Assembly (NCBI RefSeq): GCF_003932785.1 | Contig: NZ_RQYT01000011.1 | Span: 1-64,000, forward strand | Source of the DNA: Arachnia propionica | GTDB lineage: Bacteria > Actinomycetota > Actinomycetes > Propionibacteriales > Propionibacteriaceae | DNA: 64,000 bases | Direction of reading: 5' to 3' | Shown: positions 27,345 to 37,861 of the stretch, piece by piece | Numbering within the stretch: the stretch's first letter is position 1 | Layout of the letters: each line of letters begins with the position of its first letter | Made by a program: the position numbers and the translations under genes | The notes under the pieces: generated by a model | Told to the model about the DNA's origin: nothing | Seen by the model: only the letters and a program-made list of their open reading frames with translations | Databases searched by the model: none

Positions 27345-28607
27345 ATGACCACTCCATCATGGAACGCAATCACCTGGCGTCGTCTCGGCTACCTGCTCCT
27401 CGGTCTCCCCCTGCATCTGGCGGCGTTCACCGTCACCGTCACCCTCGTCACCCTGGGGTTGGGGGTTTCGATCCTCGTGTTCGGGGCCTTCATCCTGGCG
27501 GCCGGGCTGCTGTTCGCCCGCGCCTGCGCCACCGCCGAACGGCAGGTCATGCACACCCTCCTGGGCGGCGCACCGGCACCTCAGCTGGTGTACCGGCCTG
27601 CTCACGGATCCAGGCTCCAGCGACTCCGGATCCTGCTCACCGACCCACAGAGCTGGTTGGATGTCGCCTGGGTGGCGCTGGCCTTCATCACCTCGGTGTT
27701 GACCTGGTCGCTGACCATCATCCTCCTCACTCTCGCTGTCGGCTCCGTGCTGGGGCCGATCATGGTCCTGCTGTTCAACGGGCCGCTCGGGCATCTCGAC
27801 GGAAGCATGGGGATCGGGGAACTGCTCGGGCTACCGATGGCATGGCTGGTCGACATCGGCCTCTACCTGCTACTGGGGTTCGCGGCGGTACGTCTCGGCC
27901 CCGCCGCCATCGCGGGTCTGACCTCGCTCCAGTCAGGGGTGGGTGAGTTCCTGCTCAACTCCCGTGCCCGGCAGGAGCAGCGCTACGACGACCTCTTCGA
28001 CTCCCGGCAGGCCGCGCACCGTGCAGAGGCGGATTCACTACGACGGTTGGAGCGGGACATCCACGACGGCCCCCAGCAGCGGCTGGTGCGGCTGAACATG
28101 GACCTGGCCCGGGCCCGCCGGAAGATGGCCACCTCCCCGGAGACCGCCGAGGATCTGCTGGTCCAGGCGATGCAGCAGACCCAGGACACCCTGGCCGAGT
28201 TGCGGAACCTCTCCCGGGGCATCGCCCCTCCGGTGTTGGTCGACCGTGGCCTCGCCGCAGCCGTGGAGGAGGTGGTGGCGAACTCCACCATCCCCGCACG
28301 GTGCAGCGTCACCTCCTTGGCCCTGCCACCCCACGTGGAACAGGCCGCCTACTTCGTCGTTGCCGAGGCCCTGACCAATGCCAACAAGCACTCCGGTGCC
28401 CAGCGGATCCTCGTTGAGGTCCTCGGCGAGCCGGATGCGGTGCAGATCACCGTCGCCGATGACGGTGCCGGTGGCGCGGACCTCGCCAAGGGACACGGTC
28501 TGGCCGGACTGGAGCAACGGCTCCAAGGGCTGGGCGGTACCCTGACGGTGGCGTCCCCCGCCGGAGGGCCCACGATCCTGGAGGCAGTCATCCCATGCGC
28601 ATCCTGA
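27345..28607 (+). CDS. Sensor histidine kinase (NarL-partner type, HisKA_3)
   Basis: A 420-residue membrane kinase. Four hydrophobic segments (about 15-35, 37-60, 105-145 and 165-190) form an N-terminal sensor region of the kind seen in actinobacterial kinases with a Sensor/PspC-like module. The phosphoacceptor is H240 in LERDIHDGPQQRL (HisKA_3), and the HATPase_c domain ends with DDGAGG and GHGLAGLEQRLQGLGG. It phosphorylates the response regulator encoded just downstream with a 13-base overlap. With little extracellular sequence, the signal is probably in or at the membrane. Confidence 0.9.
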   Translation: MTTPSWNAITWRRLGYLLLGLPLHLAAFTVTVTLVTLGLGVSILVFGAFILAAGLLFARACATAERQVMHTLLGGAPAPQLVYRPAHGSRLQRLRILLTDPQSWLDVAWVALAFITSVLTWSLTIILLTLAVGSVLGPIMVLLFNGPLGHLDGSMGIGELLGLPMAWLVDIGLYLLLGFAAVRLGPAAIAGLTSLQSGVGEFLLNSRARQEQRYDDLFDSRQAAHRAEADSLRRLERDIHDGPQQRLVRLNMDLARARRKMATSPETAEDLLVQAMQQTQDTLAELRNLSRGIAPPVLVDRGLAAAVEEVVANSTIPARCSVTSLALPPHVEQAAYFVVAEALTNANKHSGAQRILVEVLGEPDAVQITVADDGAGGADLAKGHGLAGLEQRLQGLGGTLTVASPAGGPTILEAVIPCAS

Positions 28608-29239
28608 CCGCTGACGACTCGGTGCTGCTGCGCGAGGGGCTCAATCTGATCCTCCTCGAGGAGGGGCACGAGATCGTCGCCACCGTCGGCGACGGGGAGA
28701 CCCTGGTGGAGACCGCACTCGACCTTCGTCCCGACCTGGTCATCACGGACATCCGGATGCCGCCCAGTCACACGGATGAGGGGCTGCGGGCCGCCGTCGC
28801 CATCCGCTCCCGCTGGCCGGAGGCCCCGGTGCTGCTGCTGAGCCAGTACGTGGTCCCCGCCTATGTCGCGGATCTCCTCGCCACCGGGGACGCGCACCTG
28901 GGGTATCTGTTGAAGGACAGGATCTCGGACCTCGGTACCTTCCTCGACGCCGTGTCCCGGGTGGCCGAGGGTGGGCTGGTGCTGGATCCGGAGGTGGTCT
29001 CGCGGGCGCTGCGTCGCGGGCGTGCCCAGGATCCGGTGGCCACCCTCACCCCTCGGGAGAAGGAGGTGCTGGAGCTGATGGCGGAGGGGCACACCAACGC
29101 GGGTATCGCCGCTCGCCTCGTCGTCACCGAGGGGGCGGTGGAGAAACACACCCAGCGCATCTTCAGCAAGCTGGGGCTCGCCCCGGACGCCTCGGTGCAC
29201 CGTCGGGTCAAGGCCGTGCTGGCCCTGCTCCAACGGTGA
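28595..29239 (+). CDS. LuxR/NarL-family response regulator
   Basis: The 214-residue regulator has a receiver domain with the acidic pocket ADDS (D7-D8), the phosphorylatable D52 in VITDIRMPP and K107 in YLLKDR. A LuxR-type helix-turn-helix is at about 150-205 (LTPREKEVLELMAEGHTNAGIAARLVV). Its gene overlaps the kinase gene by 13 bases, so they are a pair. The gene ends 1 base before the stop codon of the convergent proline-rich protein gene. The target genes are unknown; the inverted repeat upstream of the kinase is one candidate site. Confidence 0.92.
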   Translation: MRILTADDSVLLREGLNLILLEEGHEIVATVGDGETLVETALDLRPDLVITDIRMPPSHTDEGLRAAVAIRSRWPEAPVLLLSQYVVPAYVADLLATGDAHLGYLLKDRISDLGTFLDAVSRVAEGGLVLDPEVVSRALRRGRAQDPVATLTPREKEVLELMAEGHTNAGIAARLVVTEGAVEKHTQRIFSKLGLAPDASVHRRVKAVLALLQR

Positions 29240-29240
29240 T

Positions 29241-30437
29241 TCAGTTGGGCACGTAGGAACTGAGGATCTGGCGTTCGAGCGTCAGCCCCAGTTCGCCCTC
29301 CTTGCCCACTCGGCTGACCATGACCATCACGGCGATCTGAGATGGATCACCGCCCGAGCGGGTCACCACGGAGACCCGCATGGCGGGGAAGTCACATTCG
29401 CCGGGGTGCTTCGGCACGAAGGTCACGGTGGACAGGTATCCCTTCACCCCATCGGCGAAGGGGAACTCCATCGTCACGGGTTCGGGGACGAGATAGTAGT
29501 CCCCTTCCCACTGGGTGTTGATGAGCAGGGACCACGAACTGGCCATGAACTCGGCCAGGGCATCCTGACGCTTCCCCTCGATCGGCTTCATGGTGCCCAC
29601 GAAGGCAAGATCCTCTCCTTGGCACTGGTCCTTGCCAAACACCGATGAATCCCTGACGATGAGGGTCTTGGCCATCGTGTCGTAACCACGCAGGACATCG
29701 ATGTCGACGACCCAGTCGGCGGGAACTGCGTAGCGGCCGCGTTCCCCGACCACCTGCTGCCAGGACCCGGTCCACGGGCCGGGGTCCGCGATGGTCGGCC
29801 ACTCCTGGGCCGGGGTGGCGTCGGGTGCCTCGATCGGGGGGCGCTCCGCCCGGGGCTCCTTGAACCCTCCTCGCCCCTTCTCCGGATCGTAGCCCGGGTT
29901 GAGGGGGTCGGGACCTGCCTCGGTCGGGGTTGCCGCCGGAATGTCGGGGTTGACCGTCGGGAGGTCACTCGGCACCACGGGAGGAGCCTCCCCGGACGCG
30001 GGCGCATTGGTCGCCGGCGGCACGGTCGTCCCTGTTGCGGTGCTCGGAGCGGAGGTGGCGGAGGGGCTGGGAGGTTCCTCACTGGTGGTAGGCGATGCCG
30101 GTGCCGAGGGGGACTGCGACGGGGAGGCCGCTGGCGGTTCAGCGGTCTGCTCCCCCTTCGGCCAGAGCACGTACCCGACGAGCACCGCGGCAACGATGAG
30201 CACCGCGACCAGAGCCACGATGAGCCCCGTGTTGCCATCGGAGGGCGGGGGCGGGCCGGGAGGGGGCTGGTGCCATCCCCCGTTCGGTGGCATGGGCGGC
30301 ATCGGCCCGGAAGGCGGATAGGAGAAGGAAGGGGGCTGGCCGGGGGGTGGGGCAGGAGGCTGCTGCGGGGGGTACCACCCCTGGGGTGGTTGACCGTGGG
30401 GGGCGTTGAACCGTGGGTCGGGACCGGGCTGGGTCAC
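29241..30437 (-). CDS. Proline-rich, single-pass membrane protein with an unknown extracellular domain
   Basis: The 398-residue protein has three parts: a cytoplasmic N-terminus of about 66 residues that is mostly Pro, Gly and Gln; one transmembrane helix (about 70-92); a Pro/Ser/Thr/Ala-rich stalk (about 95-200); and a folded extracellular domain (about 215-398) ending in a hydrophobic SSYVPN. There is no Cys lipobox and no LPxTG. I do not recognise the C-terminal domain; two Cys in it (CQGE and ECDF) could pair. GTG 30437 follows TAGGAG by 6 bases, 9 bases after trpA. Similar proteins (low-complexity cytoplasmic N-terminus, helix, small domain) are common in actinobacteria. Confidence 0.75.
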   Translation of the reverse strand: MTQPGPDPRFNAPHGQPPQGWYPPQQPPAPPPGQPPSFSYPPSGPMPPMPPNGGWHQPPPGPPPPSDGNTGLIVALVAVLIVAAVLVGYVLWPKGEQTAEPPAASPSQSPSAPASPTTSEEPPSPSATSAPSTATGTTVPPATNAPASGEAPPVVPSDLPTVNPDIPAATPTEAGPDPLNPGYDPEKGRGGFKEPRAERPPIEAPDATPAQEWPTIADPGPWTGSWQQVVGERGRYAVPADWVVDIDVLRGYDTMAKTLIVRDSSVFGKDQCQGEDLAFVGTMKPIEGKRQDALAEFMASSWSLLINTQWEGDYYLVPEPVTMEFPFADGVKGYLSTVTFVPKHPGECDFPAMRVSVVTRSGGDPSQIAVMVMVSRVGKEGELGLTLERQILSSYVPN

Positions 30438-30446
30438 GGCACTCTC

Positions 30447-31267
30447 CTACTGCTTGACTCCTGCGGCCAATTCTGCCGTGAGGCGGGTCAACCGGTCGAG
30501 GTCCTGGTCAAGATCCTCACCGTCCGGTCCGAGACACCGCACGAGGGCGGAGCCGACGATGACGGCGTCCGCGTACCTGGCCACCTCCGCCGCCTGCGCG
30601 GCGGTTCCTACGCCGAGACCGATCCCGACCGGCAGCCCCGGGTCGATCTCCCGGGCCCGGGAGGCGATGATGGGGGCCGCGGCTGAGGTGGTGGTTCTGA
30701 CCCCCGTCACCCCCATGACGCTGGTGGCGTACACCCAGCCACGGCAGGCTGCCATCGTCATGGCGATCCGTTCGGGCGTGCTGGACGGCGCGATGAGGAA
30801 GATCCGGTCGAGGCCGTGGGCATCCGTGGCGGCGAACCACTCCTCGGCCTCGTCGGGCGTGAGGTCCGGGGTGATGACGCCTGCCCCGCCGGCGGCAGCG
30901 AGGTCCCGCGCGAAGGAGTCGGGCCCGTACTGCTCGATGAGGTTCCAGTAGGTCATCACGACGGGGGTCCGCCCCGCCTCCGCCACGGTCTCGGCGGCGC
31001 GAAGGGCGTCGGTGGTCCGAACCCCACGTTGGAGTGCGCGGGTGGTGGCGTGCTGGATCACCGTGCCGTCCAGGAAGGGATCCGTGTAGGGCATGCCGAT
31101 CTCGACGATGTCCGCCGACTCGGCGAGCGCCCGGAAGGCCCTGAGGCCGCCGTCGACGGTCGGGTAGCCGACGGGGAGGTAGCCGATGAAGGCGGCCCTG
31201 CCCTCGTCGCGGCACCGGGCGATGACCCTGCCGGAGATGCCGAGTCGGGCGGGGTCGGTGAAGCTGC

Positions 31268-31271
<4 letters not shown>
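30447..31271 (-). CDS. trpA: Tryptophan synthase alpha chain
   Basis: The 274-residue TIM barrel splits indole-3-glycerol phosphate into indole and glyceraldehyde-3-phosphate. Catalytic Glu and Asp lie in [18 protein letters not shown] (about 51-68), and the phosphate loop is in [12 protein letters not shown] (about 215-226). The ATG 31271 overlaps the trpB stop by 4 bases. The frame is open far upstream, but only as the shadow of trpB. Confidence 0.95.
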
Positions 31272-32506
<1,235 letters not shown>

Positions 32507-32580
32507 GCGCGGCATCCTACGCGCCCCGCCACGCTCCCGGAGCTCGTCTCCCAGTGGGAACACCTGCCCTCCGCCATGTC

Positions 32581-32598
32581 ATGCCGCTGTCACGGCAT
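32581..32598. repeat. Small inverted repeat at the trpC stop
   Basis: ATGCCG (32581-32586) and CGGCAT (32593-32598) flank the trpC stop codon. It is a weak 6-base hairpin between trpC and trpB. It might reduce read-through or protect the mRNA end, but it is too short to call a terminator with confidence. Confidence 0.25.
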
Positions 32599-33363
32599 CA
32601 GACCCAACTCGCCGATCGCCTCGAGTGGGTTGCCGTGTTTCACGAGGGCCTCGCCGACGAGGATCGCGTCGGCTCCTTCCTCACGCACCCGGCGGGAGTC
32701 GTCGGCGGTGAAGATGCCGGACTCGGCGACCCGGGTGCAGGTCTCGGGGATGAGGGAGGCGAGTCTGCCGAACTGGGCGAGGTCGACCTCGAGGGTCTTG
32801 AGATTGCGGTTGTTGACGCCGATGATCTCGGCTCCCGCCACGAGGGCGCGCTCGACCTCCTCCTCGGTGTGCGTCTCGACGAGGGGGGTCATCCCGAGTT
32901 CGCGGCTCAGGACGAGGAAATCCCCGAGCTGGGCGTCGTCGAGGGCGGCGACGATGAGGAGCACGAGGTCCGCCCCGTGAGCCCGGGCCTCGTGGAACTG
33001 GTAGGGGTCGACCATGAAGTCCTTGCGCAGGACCGGCGCGTGCACGCGGGCGCGAACGGCGTCGAGATCCTCCAGCGACCCACCGAACCTCCGCGGTTCG
33101 GTGAGGACGGAGATGGCGGCGGCCCCTCCAGACTCGTAGGCGGCCGCCAGGGATGCCGGATCGGGGATCTCGGCCAGATCGCCCTTGCTCGGTGAGCGGC
33201 GTTTGACCTCGGCGATCACCGCGAGGCTGTCTCGTTTCAGGCACACGGGGCGGGCGGGGATGGCCGCCCGAGCCGCTGCCTCGATCTCCGCATCCGGGAC
33301 GGTGGCACGTCGTGTCTCGAGGTCCTCGCGGACGCCCTGGATGATGTCGTCGAGGACGGTCAT
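32590..33363 (-). CDS. trpC: Indole-3-glycerol phosphate synthase
   Basis: A 257-residue barrel enzyme closing the indole ring from CdRP. Signature residues are in [13 protein letters not shown] (about 48-60), [12 protein letters not shown] (about 109-120), the catalytic Glu of [10 protein letters not shown] (about 158) and [14 protein letters not shown] (about 181-194), with AESGI near the end. Not fused to TrpF. ATG 33363 overlaps the trpE stop by 4 bases. Confidence 0.95.
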   Translation of the reverse strand: MTVLDDIIQGVREDLETRRATVPDAEIEAAARAAIPARPVCLKRDSLAVIAEVKRRSPSKGDLAEIPDPASLAAAYESGGAAAISVLTEPRRFGGSLEDLDAVRARVHAPVLRKDFMVDPYQFHEARAHGADLVLLIVAALDDAQLGDFLVLSRELGMTPLVETHTEEEVERALVAGAEIIGVNNRNLKTLEVDLAQFGRLASLIPETCTRVAESGIFTADDSRRVREEGADAILVGEALVKHGNPLEAIGELGLMP

Positions 33364-34853
33364 GACTGTTCTCCCATCGTGGCGGCGCGCCTGAGCGCGG
33401 TGATGACGGCGGCGGCCTTGTGCGAACACTCGGCGTCCTCCATCTCGGGGCGCGAGTCCGCGACGATCCCCGCCCCGGCCTGGACGTGGGCCACCCCGTT
33501 CTTCAGGACGGCGGTGCGGATGGCGATGGCGACATCCGAGTTCCCCGCGAAGTCGAAGTAGCCCACCACCCCACCGTAGAGGCCGCGCCGGGAGACCTCC
33601 AGGTCGTCGATGATCTCCATGGCCCTGACCTTGGGCGCCCCGGAGAGCGTGCCGGCGGGGAAACATGACAGCGTGGCGTCGAGCGCGGTGCTCCCCTCGG
33701 CCAGGGTGCCGGAGACGGCGGCCTCGAGGTGCATGATGTGGCTGTAGCGGTGGATGCGCATGAACTCGTGGACGGTGACGCTGCCGGGTCGGCAGATCCG
33801 TCCCAGATCGTTGCGCCCCAGATCGACGAGCATGATGTGTTCGGCGCGTTCCTTGGGGTCGGCCAGCAGTTCGTCGGCGAGTTCCCTGTCCTCCGCCTCC
33901 GTGCGGCCCCGGGGCCGTGATCCCGCGATGGGGCGGGTGGTGGCCACCTGGTCCTTGACGGTGACGAGGGCCTCCGGGCTCGAACCGACAACGGCGAAAC
34001 CCGGCAGACGCATCAGGTACAGGTAGGGACTGGGGTTCGTCAGGCGCAACGCGCGGTACACGTCGAGGGCGTCGCTGGAGGTCTCGACGTCGAAGCGCTG
34101 GGAGAGCACCACCTGGAAGGCCTCGCCCGCCTCGATCTCCTCGATCACGGTCCGCACCGCCTGCTGGTAGTCGTCGGCGCTGCGTTGTCGGCGCACCGGC
34201 AGGTCGACCAGCCCTTCGGGAGCGGGCGCGGCGAGGGAGGCGATGGGCTCGGCCAGGGTGCGTGCCATCTCCTCGATGGCGACCACGGCCTCGTGGTGTG
34301 CCCGTTCGACTCCCTCGTCGGTGCCGTCGTGGTTGATGGCGTTGGCGATGAGGATGACCTCGTTGAGGTGGTGGTCGAACACCGCCAGCTGGGAGGTCAG
34401 CATCATGACAACCTCCGGCAGCTTCAGGTCGTCGACGCAGCCGTCCGGCAGCCGCTCCAATCGGCGGACCACGTCGTAGCCGAGATACCCGACCATTCCG
34501 GCGTGGAAGGGCGGCAGTCCCTCGACCGCAGGGGTGGCGAACTCCTCCAGGGTCTGCCGCAGCACCGCCAGGGGGTCGCCCTCCCCGATCCCCGCGAGTT
34601 CACGTCCCAGCCAGACCGCCCGGCCGTTGCGTTCGGTGAGAGTCGCCGCCGCCCTGACACCAACGAAGGACCACCGGGACCACACCCCCTGGGTCGCCGA
34701 CTCCAGCAGGAAGGTGCCCTCACGGGCCCCGCACAGGCTGGAGTACAGCGCGATCGGGGTGAGGTGGTCGGCGGTGAGGCGGGCATGGACGCTGATGACG
34801 CGTCGGGTGCGGGCCAGTTCGGTGAACTCGGCCAGGTCAGGGGTGATCCTCAT
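33360..34853 (-). CDS. trpE: Anthranilate synthase component I
   Basis: The 497-residue chorismate-using subunit makes anthranilate with ammonia from TrpG. The C-terminal chorismate-binding domain (about 225-490) shows [21 protein letters not shown] (about 320-330), [15 protein letters not shown] (about 350-364) and [12 protein letters not shown] (about 430-441). The N-terminal part has LLESA as in the tryptophan feedback site. trpG and trpD are not next to it, unlike classical trp operons. The ATG overlaps the hisI stop by 4 bases. Confidence 0.95.
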   Translation of the reverse strand: MRITPDLAEFTELARTRRVISVHARLTADHLTPIALYSSLCGAREGTFLLESATQGVWSRWSFVGVRAAATLTERNGRAVWLGRELAGIGEGDPLAVLRQTLEEFATPAVEGLPPFHAGMVGYLGYDVVRRLERLPDGCVDDLKLPEVVMMLTSQLAVFDHHLNEVILIANAINHDGTDEGVERAHHEAVVAIEEMARTLAEPIASLAAPAPEGLVDLPVRRQRSADDYQQAVRTVIEEIEAGEAFQVVLSQRFDVETSSDALDVYRALRLTNPSPYLYLMRLPGFAVVGSSPEALVTVKDQVATTRPIAGSRPRGRTEAEDRELADELLADPKERAEHIMLVDLGRNDLGRICRPGSVTVHEFMRIHRYSHIMHLEAAVSGTLAEGSTALDATLSCFPAGTLSGAPKVRAMEIIDDLEVSRRGLYGGVVGYFDFAGNSDVAIAIRTAVLKNGVAHVQAGAGIVADSRPEMEDAECSHKAAAVITALRRAATMGEQS

Positions 34854-35197
34854 GCGAGATCCTCCGTGGTCAGTTCGGTGAAGAAGCAGGTCGGGTTGCC
34901 CGTGTGGCAGGCCGCGCCGGTCTGCTCGACCCGCAACAGGATGGTGTCACCGTCGCAGTCGAGCCCGACGGAGACCACCCGTTGGACATGCCCGCTGGTC
35001 TCGCCCTTCACCCAGTACTCCTGTCGACTGCGGGACCAGTAGGTGGCCCGCCCCGTCGTGAGGGTCCGGGCCAGGGCCTCAGCGTCCATCCACGCCAGCA
35101 TCAACACCTCGCCGGTGGCCGCGTCCTGCGCCACGGCGGGCACGAGACCGTCGGCGTTGAACTTCAGCCGGGCGGCGAGGTCAGGGGAGAACTGCAT
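34850..35197 (-). CDS. hisI: Phosphoribosyl-AMP cyclohydrolase
   Basis: The 115-residue zinc enzyme opens the purine ring of PR-AMP in histidine synthesis. Motifs are [11 protein letters not shown] (about 33-43), [20 protein letters not shown] (about 51-70), [23 protein letters not shown] with the metal-binding Asp and Cys residues (about 80-102). There is no fused HisE. It heads the hisI-trpE-trpC-trpB-trpA group; a his and trp mixture of this kind is usual in actinobacteria that share PriA between the pathways. A CACAAT-like box sits 6 bases before the ATG. Confidence 0.94.
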   Translation of the reverse strand: MQFSPDLAARLKFNADGLVPAVAQDAATGEVLMLAWMDAEALARTLTTGRATYWSRSRQEYWVKGETSGHVQRVVSVGLDCDGDTILLRVEQTGAACHTGNPTCFFTELTTEDLA

Positions 35198-35246
35198 GGA
35201 GCCATTGTGTCGCCTGGGCCACGTGGCGCTCCAGCGTGACCACGAT

Positions 35247-36359
35247 TCAGCGTGCCGCCTCGGCCTCGGCTGCGGCGAGGAGAGCCATGCCGTGCAGCCC
35301 GGCATCGGGCCCCAAGGAGGCTGCCTCGATCCGCAACGCCTCGGTCATCAGGGGGTGGCAGCCGTCGTAGATCCTGGCCCGCACGGCGGAGACGAAGTGC
35401 TGTGAGGCGGCCAGTCCACCGGTGAGGAACAGGGCGTCGGGGTTGAAGAAGCTCACCACCGGGCTCAGCACCTCCCCCAGATGCGCTCCGGCGGTGCGGA
35501 TCATCGTGGTGGCGATCGGGTCACCGTCAGCGGTCAGCGCCAGCACATCGGCGGTGCTGTCGACCCGGCTCCCCTGCTCCCGAAGCCGGGACACGATGCC
35601 CGCCCCGGAGGCGATGGTCTCGAGGCAACCGAGCTTTCCACAGGTGCAGGGACGCGGGCCCGCGGCCTCGACCCAGGTGTGGGTGACATCCCCCGACGCG
35701 GATGTCGCTCCCCGGTAGAGCTGACCGTCGACGATGATGCCGGAACCGATGGCGGTCCCCGCTTTGACCGTGATCGAGTGGCCGTGGCTGCCGAACTGTG
35801 ACCGGTGCTCGCCAAGGGCCATGGCGTTCGCGTCGTTCTCCACGACGACGGGGGCCCCGAAACGCTCCATGGCGGCCTGGCGGACCGGGTATCCGGCCCA
35901 CCCGGGCATCCGTGAGGGCAACCGGACCGACCCATCCGGCTGGACCGGGCCCGGAAGGGCCAGACCGACGGCCAGTGTCGGCCCGTGGGCCTCGAGGTGT
36001 GTCACCACCTCATGGAGCGCGTCCAGCACAGCGACGGGGCCCTGACCGATCACCACTTCGGCGGTGACGACCTCGGTGATGTCCCCCCGCAGATCCGCGA
36101 CCCCGACCCGGGCATGGTGTCCCCCCAGGTCGACAACGAGGAGATGTCCGGCTGGCTGGGTCAGTCGCAGGCGACGTCGCGGCCTGCCCCCCTGGGAGGC
36201 GAGCGCCCCGTCCTCGACCACGACCCCCTCGGCGATGAGCTGGCCCACCCACGCCGAGGCCGTCGATGCGGAGACCCCCAGCTGCCGTGCCAACTCCGTC
36301 CTCGACGTGACAGAACCGTCTGCCAGCAGCTGCCGAATGGAGAGATCAGGTCGAGCCAT
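35247..36359 (-). CDS. ROK-family transcriptional repressor
   Basis: The 370-residue regulator has an N-terminal winged helix (about 5-60, [21 protein letters not shown]) and a C-terminal ROK sugar-binding domain with the zinc motif [15 protein letters not shown] (about 238-252). It lies divergent from the ABC importer operon across a 230-base gap that contains a perfect CTTAATTC/GAATTAAG palindrome over the importer promoter. That fits a NagC/XylR-like repressor released by a sugar or sugar phosphate. The ATP-binding residues of ROK kinases are less clear, as expected for a regulator. Confidence 0.88.
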   Translation of the reverse strand: MARPDLSIRQLLADGSVTSRTELARQLGVSASTASAWVGQLIAEGVVVEDGALASQGGRPRRRLRLTQPAGHLLVVDLGGHHARVGVADLRGDITEVVTAEVVIGQGPVAVLDALHEVVTHLEAHGPTLAVGLALPGPVQPDGSVRLPSRMPGWAGYPVRQAAMERFGAPVVVENDANAMALGEHRSQFGSHGHSITVKAGTAIGSGIIVDGQLYRGATSASGDVTHTWVEAAGPRPCTCGKLGCLETIASGAGIVSRLREQGSRVDSTADVLALTADGDPIATTMIRTAGAHLGEVLSPVVSFFNPDALFLTGGLAASQHFVSAVRARIYDGCHPLMTEALRIEAASLGPDAGLHGMALLAAAEAEAAR

Positions 36360-36532
36360 ACCCCCACTTTAGCCAGTCCTGCAATAACTGGTCATGCCAA
36401 CATGGGTTTCGCACTGAGCCCACCAAGGAGTTCTCCAGAACGAGACCGCTCCAGAGTCTCCGGCATGATCACGGTTCCGCAACGGTCCTCTCTCCACCCC
36501 TTGCGCAACCGGACGTACACCCCTACCCTCAG

Positions 36533-36575
36533 TTGTGCCAAGCAGGCAAGAAACTTAATTCGAGGAAGAATTAAG
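36533..36575 (+). promoter_or_regulatory. Promoter and ROK-type operator of the sugar import operon
   Basis: TTGTGC (36533-36538) and TAATTC (36556-36561) are spaced by 17 bases and can serve as -35 and -10. A perfect inverted repeat, CTTAATTC (36554-36561) and GAATTAAG (36568-36575) with a 6-base spacer, covers the -10 and the start site. Such AT-rich palindromes with this geometry are typical of ROK repressors, and one is encoded divergently. A strong AAGGAGGA ribosome site follows before the ATG. Confidence 0.65.
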
Positions 36576-36589
36576 GACAAGGAGGATCA

Positions 36590-37861
36590 ATGAAGGTCAA
36601 CTTCCGCAAGGTCATCACGCTGGGGGCCGTCGCTGCCCTCGCGCTCACCGGTTGCGGTGGCGGAAAGGGGGACGGGGCCCAGACCGGCTCGGACGGCCGC
36701 GCCAAGATCATCGTCGACATGTGGGCGGGCGGGGACAAGGACATCGCCGCGATCAAGAAGCAGGTGGAGATCGCGCAGGCCTCGCTGCCCGACATCGAGA
36801 TCGAACTTCGCACCGCTCCGTGGGGCGACTTCTTCACCAAGCTGACCTCCAACATGGGGACCGGCAACATGGCATGCGTCACCGGCATGAACTCCGGGAA
36901 GCTCACGGACTTCAAGGAGGGGTTCGTGGAGTTGACCGAGGCGGACCTCACGACAGCGGGTCTCAAGACCTCCGACCTCGCGCCCGGTGCCACCGAGATT
37001 CTCAGCGACGCGGGCAAGATGTACGGGGTTCCCTTCGACATGGCCACCATGTTGGTCTACTACAACGCCGACATGATCACGGCCAATGGTGCTCCCGAGC
37101 CGAGCAATGGATGGAGTTTCGACGACTTCGAGGCCACCGCCAAGGCAGCCACCACCGCCGACAAACAGGGATTCGCCGTCGGGATGGGTGACTTCCAGTG
37201 GCAGGCCCTGCCCATCGCCAGGGCCGGGATGCAACCCGTCACCGCGGAGGGCGGACTCGACATCGCCAACCCGGCCTTCGTCGAGGCCGCCACCTGGTAC
37301 TCCGGTCTCGTGACCGACCAGAAGGTCGCCCTGCCGGTTGCTTCCGCATCCGATGCCGGCTGGGGCGAGGAGCAGTTCAGCAACGGCAACGCAGCCATGG
37401 CCGTGGACGGTACCTGGAACGCCGTCAGTTACCTCGGCAACGACGCGGGCTTCGAGGTCGGCATGGTGAATCTGCCCGCGGGCGAGGGGGGCACCTCGCT
37501 GGGGCTGGTCCTTGGCTCGGGCTACGGTGTCGCCAAGACCTGCCAGAACAAGGAGGCCGCACTGAAGGTGATGGGGGCGCTGCTGAGCAAGGAGGCCCAG
37601 GACCACATCGCCAGCTCGGGCCGTTCCTACCCGGCCCGGGCCGAGTCGCAGCCGTTGTACTTCACCTCCATCGAGGAGAAGTACCGGGAGCGGGTCCAGC
37701 AGGCCTACGACGCCGCTTTCGCCAACGTCGAGGGGCAGCACGTCTCGCCCAACTGGTCCAAGGTGAACGCCTACATCCAGCCCGAACTGGTGAGCGTCTA
37801 CACCGGCGCCAAGCCGATGTCCGAGGTGCTCCAGAGCGCACAGCAGCAGTTCCAGCAGTGA
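36590..37861 (+). CDS. ABC transporter sugar-binding lipoprotein (CUT1 type)
   Basis: A 423-residue extracellular solute-binding protein. The N-terminus is a lipoprotein signal peptide with lipobox LALTGC, lipidated Cys at 22. The remainder is a MalE-like cluster-B fold (VDMWAGGDKDIAAI, PFDMATMLVYYNADMI, FSNGNAAMAVDGTWNA). It delivers substrate to the two permeases that follow; the ATPase is not in the operon and is probably a shared MsiK-like subunit elsewhere. Binding specificity cannot be read from sequence; the operon suggests a fucosylated amino-sugar compound. Its stop is overlapped by the first permease gene (GTGA). Confidence 0.92.
   Translation: MKVNFRKVITLGAVAALALTGCGGGKGDGAQTGSDGRAKIIVDMWAGGDKDIAAIKKQVEIAQASLPDIEIELRTAPWGDFFTKLTSNMGTGNMACVTGMNSGKLTDFKEGFVELTEADLTTAGLKTSDLAPGATEILSDAGKMYGVPFDMATMLVYYNADMITANGAPEPSNGWSFDDFEATAKAATTADKQGFAVGMGDFQWQALPIARAGMQPVTAEGGLDIANPAFVEAATWYSGLVTDQKVALPVASASDAGWGEEQFSNGNAAMAVDGTWNAVSYLGNDAGFEVGMVNLPAGEGGTSLGLVLGSGYGVAKTCQNKEAALKVMGALLSKEAQDHIASSGRSYPARAESQPLYFTSIEEKYRERVQQAYDAAFANVEGQHVSPNWSKVNAYIQPELVSVYTGAKPMSEVLQSAQQQFQQ

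Noticed and set aside
23602-27348. Very long plus-strand open frame opposite dnaE
   Set aside because: It is the antisense shadow of dnaE in GC-rich DNA. It has no domain, and its His/Val/Asp-rich composition is what reading the reverse strand of such genes gives.
37198-37857. Long version of the first sugar permease
   Set aside because: The upstream part is another frame of the binding protein gene. The GTGA overlap at 37858 gives a normal 299-residue permease.
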